From assembly GCA_030040815.1 (NCBI GenBank), contig JASHSZ010000353.1:1-8372 (forward strand): DNA of 8,372 bases, in the 5' to 3' direction. Positions within the stretch are counted from its first letter, which is position 1, and the number at the start of each line of letters is the position of its first letter. Made by a program: the position numbers and the translations under genes. The notes beneath the pieces are model-generated. The model ran no database searches. It worked only from the letters and a program-made list of their open reading frames with translations, and had not been told where the DNA came from. The stretch is from Streptosporangiaceae bacterium. GTDB lineage: Bacteria > Actinomycetota > Actinomycetes > Streptosporangiales > Streptosporangiaceae. Shown here piece by piece: positions 5,708 through 8,372 of this stretch.

Positions 5708-6592
5708 CTAGCCCGTCGGGGCATGCCTGGTGAGCTGAGCGGCGATCTCGGCGGTGGCGTGCGGCGCGAACAGGATGCTGTAGTGATTGGTGCCGGGAAT
5801 CGTGTGGACACGCAGCGCTGTTACCCTGCCTGCCCACGCCTCGGTCAGCTCTTCCGGCAGCAGTCCCGGCGGCTCGCCGAACATGCCCGCTGGTGCGCGC
5901 AGCAGCGGTGTCGGGCCGGGCAGCGTGTCGAGCGCGGCCGTGATCCGGGCTCCGGCCGTCAGGAGTTCGCGGCCGTCAGCGCGCACGGCCTCAGGATTCA
6001 CCCGCGACCGCAGCGCGCCGGGCTCGCCGGTGAGGTCGTAGCGGACGTAGTCCTCGACGTCGCTGGTCCAGTCCGTCAGGGCGGGATGGGCCTGCCAGAA
6101 GCCGATGTAAGCCTCGGGGGTCGGGTAGGTCTGCGAGAGCCGAGCGAGCGCAGGCCCGAGCGTCGCCGCCATCAGGGCGTCGGGGTCAGCTCCGTCGGGG
6201 ACGGGCATGGGCAGGCCGCCATCGATCAGCACCAGGCCGTCGAACATGCCGGCGTGGGTGGCAGCGGTCAGCAGCGCGATGTAGGCCCCGAGCGAGTGCC
6301 CGGCCAGGACCGGGCGGTCCAGACCGAGCGCACGGCAGGCCCGGCCCAGGTCCTCGACGTGCGCATCAAGCCCGAACGGTCCAGGCAGCGTGCCGCTGTG
6401 TCCCCGGCCACGGAGGTCGACGGCGTGCAGAGCCCATCCGGTCGGAAGCGCACGCGCAACGGCCTGCCAGCACATGGCGCTGCCCGTGATGCCGTGCACG
6501 GCCAGCACGTGCCGCCTGCCACCGCCGAAGGACACGACGCGCAGAACACCGCCGGCGACCTCCACGTCCCTGATGGTCTGCTCAGTTCGCAC
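5708..6592 (-). CDS. Alpha/beta hydrolase fold protein
   Basis: A 294-aa soluble alpha/beta hydrolase, probably an esterase or related carboxyl-ester or amide hydrolase. The oxyanion motif HGITGS is at 33-38, followed by AVDLRGRGHSG (57-67), a hallmark of this family. The nucleophile elbow GHSLG (98-102) supplies Ser100 and GTNHYSI (267-273) supplies His270. The acid is not the usual clear Asp after strand 7: that segment reads LLRAPAGMFGEPPG (230-243), so Glu240 or Asp124 (LIDGG) may serve. The GTG start at 6592 follows GAGGAGGG (6609 to 6602) by about nine bases, a good ribosome-binding site and the only sensible start. It runs in the same direction as nucS but 398 bp away, and converges on the deaminase with no obvious terminator in the 38-bp gap. 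Substrate unknown. Confidence 0.88.
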   Translation of the reverse strand: MRTEQTIRDVEVAGGVLRVVSFGGGRRHVLAVHGITGSAMCWQAVARALPTGWALHAVDLRGRGHSGTLPGPFGLDAHVEDLGRACRALGLDRPVLAGHSLGAYIALLTAATHAGMFDGLVLIDGGLPMPVPDGADPDALMAATLGPALARLSQTYPTPEAYIGFWQAHPALTDWTSDVEDYVRYDLTGEPGALRSRVNPEAVRADGRELLTAGARITAALDTLPGPTPLLRAPAGMFGEPPGLLPEELTEAWAGRVTALRVHTIPGTNHYSILFAPHATAEIAAQLTRHAPTG

Positions 6593-6990
6593 GAACCGCT
6601 GCCCTCCTCGTAGGCCCGTCGGCCATACTCGGGCCGTCCGGCTGCGGCCAGGATAACCCGGTGGCGTGCCAGCGGCTGGCGCCGCGACGACAGCGCCTGT
6701 CGACAGGCGGCGATGCGGCGCGCGACACTGTCGCTGTCGCAGAATCGGCCAGACCGGAGGCAGCCGGTGACCGGGATCCGGCCTTGTGGGAAGCGCTGGC
6801 TGCCGGGCACCGGCCCGGTCGATTCCCCGCCGTCACCTGCCGGCGCAAAGACCCGGCCAGCCGTTCATGCCCGCTAGCTTCCGCATGCCCAGGCGCTGGC
6901 CACCCGCCGCCGCTCTAGTAACCACTCGCGCTTTGTCGGATAGTTACGACTCGTGTGCCCACGACGCCGTCCTCTCCGGTCTCCACGGGG
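6593..6990. other. Gene-free gap of 398 bp between nucS and the hydrolase
   Basis: No convincing gene. A + strand open frame from GTG 6661 to 6918 (85 aa) has weaker third-position GC bias than the neighbours, no ribosome-binding site and no recognisable domain. The gap holds a cluster of palindromes (6668-6740), a small hairpin CCGGGC-ACCG-GCCCGG (6803-6818), and the hydrolase ribosome-binding site near 6602-6609. TATCCT on the minus strand (6655 to 6650) could be a -10 box for the hydrolase, without a visible -35. The AT-richer part at 6911-6955 just past nucS contains only a weak 5-bp inverted repeat. Confidence 0.6.
6668..6740. promoter_or_regulatory. Cluster of palindromes and TGTCG half-sites upstream of the hydrolase
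   Basis: Three inverted repeats stand in a row: GCCAGC-G-GCTGGC (6668-6680), a perfect 16-bp palindrome CGCCTGTCGACAGGCG (6694-6709), and GCGACA-C-TGTCGC (6722-6734). The pentamer TGTCG or its complement CGACA occurs six times between 6688 and 6739. The cluster lies about 75-150 bp upstream of the hydrolase start, a plausible operator position, but no adjacent regulator gene is present. Confidence 0.35.
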
Positions 6991-7650
6991 TCAGAACAGC
7001 CGCAGCACGCCGTCGTCGGTACCGCGCATCGAGTCGTAGTCCAGCGTCACGCAGCGGATGCCGCGGTCCTCGGCCAGCACCCTGGCCTGTGGCCTGATCT
7101 CCTGGGCGGCGAAGACGCCTCGCACCGGGGCGAGGAGCGGGTCCCGATTGAGCAGCTCCAGGTACCGGGTGAGCTGTTCCACGCCGTCGATCTCGCCGCG
7201 TCGCTTGACCTCCACCGCGACACTGACGCCGGCCGAGTCCCGGCACATCAGGTCGACCGGCCCGATGGCCGTGGGGAACTCGCGCCGCACCAGCCGCCAG
7301 CCTGCCCCCAGCACGTCGAGCTGCGCTGCGAGCAGTTCCTGCAGGTGCGACTCGACACCGTCCTTGACCAGGCCGGGGTCGGAGCCGAGGTCGACCGACG
7401 AGTCACTGAGGACCTCCGCGATCCCGATCGTCAGCGTCTCGCCGGACTTGCCGGTGACAACCCAGCGACCCGGCTCTTCAGTCAGCCTGCACGGCGGCGA
7501 CATCCAGTTCAGCGGCTTGTAGGAACCCGAGTCGCTGTGAATCGCGACGCTGCCGTCAGCTTTGATCATGATCAGCCGGGTTGCGAGCGGTAGATGCGCT
7601 GCGAGTCGTCCCGCGTAGTCCACGCTGCACCGAGCGATCACGAGCCGCAC
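6991..7650 (-). CDS. nucS: Mismatch-specific endonuclease NucS/EndoMS
   Basis: NucS cuts both strands at mismatched bases and is the centre of the non-canonical mismatch repair used by actinobacteria and some archaea that lack MutS/MutL. The 219 aa match the family length. The N-terminal dimerisation/DNA-binding half begins [15 protein letters not shown] (2-16) and contains [10 protein letters not shown] (44-53). The C-terminal RecB-like nuclease half has GPVDLMCRD (Asp133) and VAVEVKRRG (Glu147, Lys149), the catalytic residues, then [12 protein letters not shown]. The protein ends in DGVLRLF, the short tail by which actinobacterial EndoMS binds the replication sliding clamp. The start is GTG 7650, not further upstream, because homologues begin at this MRLVIA and a TATAGT box sits 7 nt before it. 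The permease gene upstream is on the same strand 98 bp away, but nucS has its own promoter. Confidence 0.96.
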   Translation of the reverse strand: MRLVIARCSVDYAGRLAAHLPLATRLIMIKADGSVAIHSDSGSYKPLNWMSPPCRLTEEPGRWVVTGKSGETLTIGIAEVLSDSSVDLGSDPGLVKDGVESHLQELLAAQLDVLGAGWRLVRREFPTAIGPVDLMCRDSAGVSVAVEVKRRGEIDGVEQLTRYLELLNRDPLLAPVRGVFAAQEIRPQARVLAEDRGIRCVTLDYDSMRGTDDGVLRLF

Positions 7651-7663
7651 GAGCAGCACTATA
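7650..7663 (-). promoter_or_regulatory. Leaderless promoter of nucS
   Basis: On the minus strand TATAGT (7663 to 7658), a perfect TANNNT box, is followed by seven bases (GCTGCTC) and the GTG start at 7650. Transcription would start at or next to the start codon. No Shine-Dalgarno precedes the GTG, consistent with a leaderless message. A -35 element is not apparent. Confidence 0.55.
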
Positions 7664-7748
7664 GGGAGTGCTGGTCTTTGAGGCACGCGGGTTGCCTACC
7701 AGGTGGCGGCCGGAAACCAGCTCGCTGCCTGGGCTCGCCAGTCCAGGG

Positions 7749-8372
7749 TTACCGCATCCCGCGGCGGATGGCGGCGGTGGCGGCGGCCACGCAGCAGACG
7801 TCGAACGCCAGCAGAGCGCCGATCGTGCCGGCTAGCGGCGCTACCTGCCAGCCGGTCATGATCAGCTCGCGCAGTTCGTTGATCGCGTATGTCATCGGAT
7901 TCAGCCTGGCGACCACCCGCATCCAGACGGGCATCAGTGCTAGCGGCACCAGCGCGGTGCTCGCGAACGTCAGCGGCAGGCTGGCGAAGCCGGTGATCGG
8001 GAAGAACTGAGAGTGGCTGCGCAGCGAGAACGCGAGCGCCACTGACAGCGCGGTGATGCCCGCTCCGAACAGCGCCCCGATCGCCAGGCCCGCCGCAATT
8101 CCGCCGATGCCGGACGCGTAGCGCACGCCCATGAGCCACGCCGCTACCAGGATGATCAGGCCCTGTGCGCCGGTCAGCACGGTCAGGTAGAGGAACCGGC
8201 TGGTGACCAGTGACATGCGGCTGGCAGGTGCGGCGAGCATCCGGACCAGGAAGCCGGACTCACGGTCGAACAGCAGCTCCACACCACCGGTCAGGCAGGC
8301 GTTGAACGTGGTCATCACTACCGCGCCTGCCGTCATGAACCGCAGGTAGTCTCCGCCAGGCACCGGCATCTT
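7749..8372 (-). CDS. ABC-2 type transporter permease, DrrB-like (C-terminal part)
   Basis: Only the last 207 residues are in the window; the start lies beyond the right edge. This is the membrane subunit of an ABC exporter of the ABC-2 family, as in DrrAB drug or lipid efflux. Visible residues 12-35, 60-82, 90-117, 123-147 and 180-201 form five hydrophobic segments, consistent with transmembrane helices 2-6 of six. The conserved cytoplasmic stretch FDRESGFLVRMLAAPASR (35-52) and the NPMTYAINELREL motif (158-170) before the last helix are typical of DrrB-type permeases. The ATPase subunit would be expected just upstream, outside the window. It is co-directional with nucS, but the 98-bp gap and the nucS promoter suggest separate units. 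Substrate unknown. Confidence 0.9.
   Translation of the reverse strand, partial: KMPVPGGDYLRFMTAGAVVMTTFNACLTGGVELLFDRESGFLVRMLAAPASRMSLVTSRFLYLTVLTGAQGLIILVAAWLMGVRYASGIGGIAAGLAIGALFGAGITALSVALAFSLRSHSQFFPITGFASLPLTFASTALVPLALMPVWMRVVARLNPMTYAINELRELIMTGWQVAPLAGTIGALLAFDVCCVAAATAAIRRGMR

Noticed and set aside
6661..6918. 85-aa open frame on the + strand starting at a GTG
   Set aside because: No ribosome-binding site, weaker third-position GC bias than the true genes nearby, no recognisable domain, and it overlaps the palindrome cluster.
6918..6947. GTAAC/GTTAC inverted repeat downstream of nucS as a terminator
   Set aside because: Only five pairs around a 20-nt loop and no U-tract, too weak to support.

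Overview
The window is about 8.4 kb of high-GC DNA. Its gene content points to an actinomycete (Actinomycetota): an F-type ATP synthase epsilon gene, a PduO-type cobalamin adenosyltransferase and the mismatch endonuclease NucS/EndoMS lie within 7 kb of each other. At least two genes have the leaderless layout common in that phylum, with a TANNNT box 6-7 nt before the start codon. The species or family cannot be named from this sequence.

Layout. Positions 1-134 hold a 75-bp tandem duplication across what looks like the atpD/atpC junction. atpC follows (139-540, +) and ends the ATP synthase operon at a stem-loop (556-611) that it shares with the convergent adenosyltransferase gene (628-1221, -). 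A gene-free stretch of 585 bp (1222-1806) contains a chain of hairpins, including two very strong consecutive ones at 1633-1706. A GMC flavoprotein oxidoreductase (1807-3453, +) converges on an aldehyde dehydrogenase (3551-5065, -), with a hairpin between them. Divergent from the dehydrogenase is a small stand-alone RibD-like/CDA-fold deaminase (5175-5669, +). It converges on an alpha/beta hydrolase (5708-6592, -). A 398-bp gene-free gap (6593-6990) rich in palindromes separates the hydrolase from nucS (6991-7650, -). The window ends inside an ABC-2 type (DrrB-like) transporter permease (7749-8372, -) whose N-terminus lies beyond the right edge.

How the genes fit together. The outer genes are the kind of housekeeping genes found between atpC and nucS in other actinobacteria; the Mycobacterium tuberculosis order is atpC, a DUF2550 gene, adenosyltransferase, murA, then nucS further on. 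Here the DUF2550 gene and murA are absent from the interval, and an oxidative set occupies it. The GMC enzyme would oxidise an alcohol to an aldehyde and the aldehyde dehydrogenase would take it to the acid, though neither substrate can be read from the sequence. The deaminase and hydrolase have no proven link to this pair.

Most noteworthy are the tandem duplication at the atpC start, the + strand-biased twin hairpins in a possible structured RNA at 1463-1706, and the palindrome/TGTCG cluster between nucS and the hydrolase. I saw no mobile element, CRISPR array, tRNA or rRNA.
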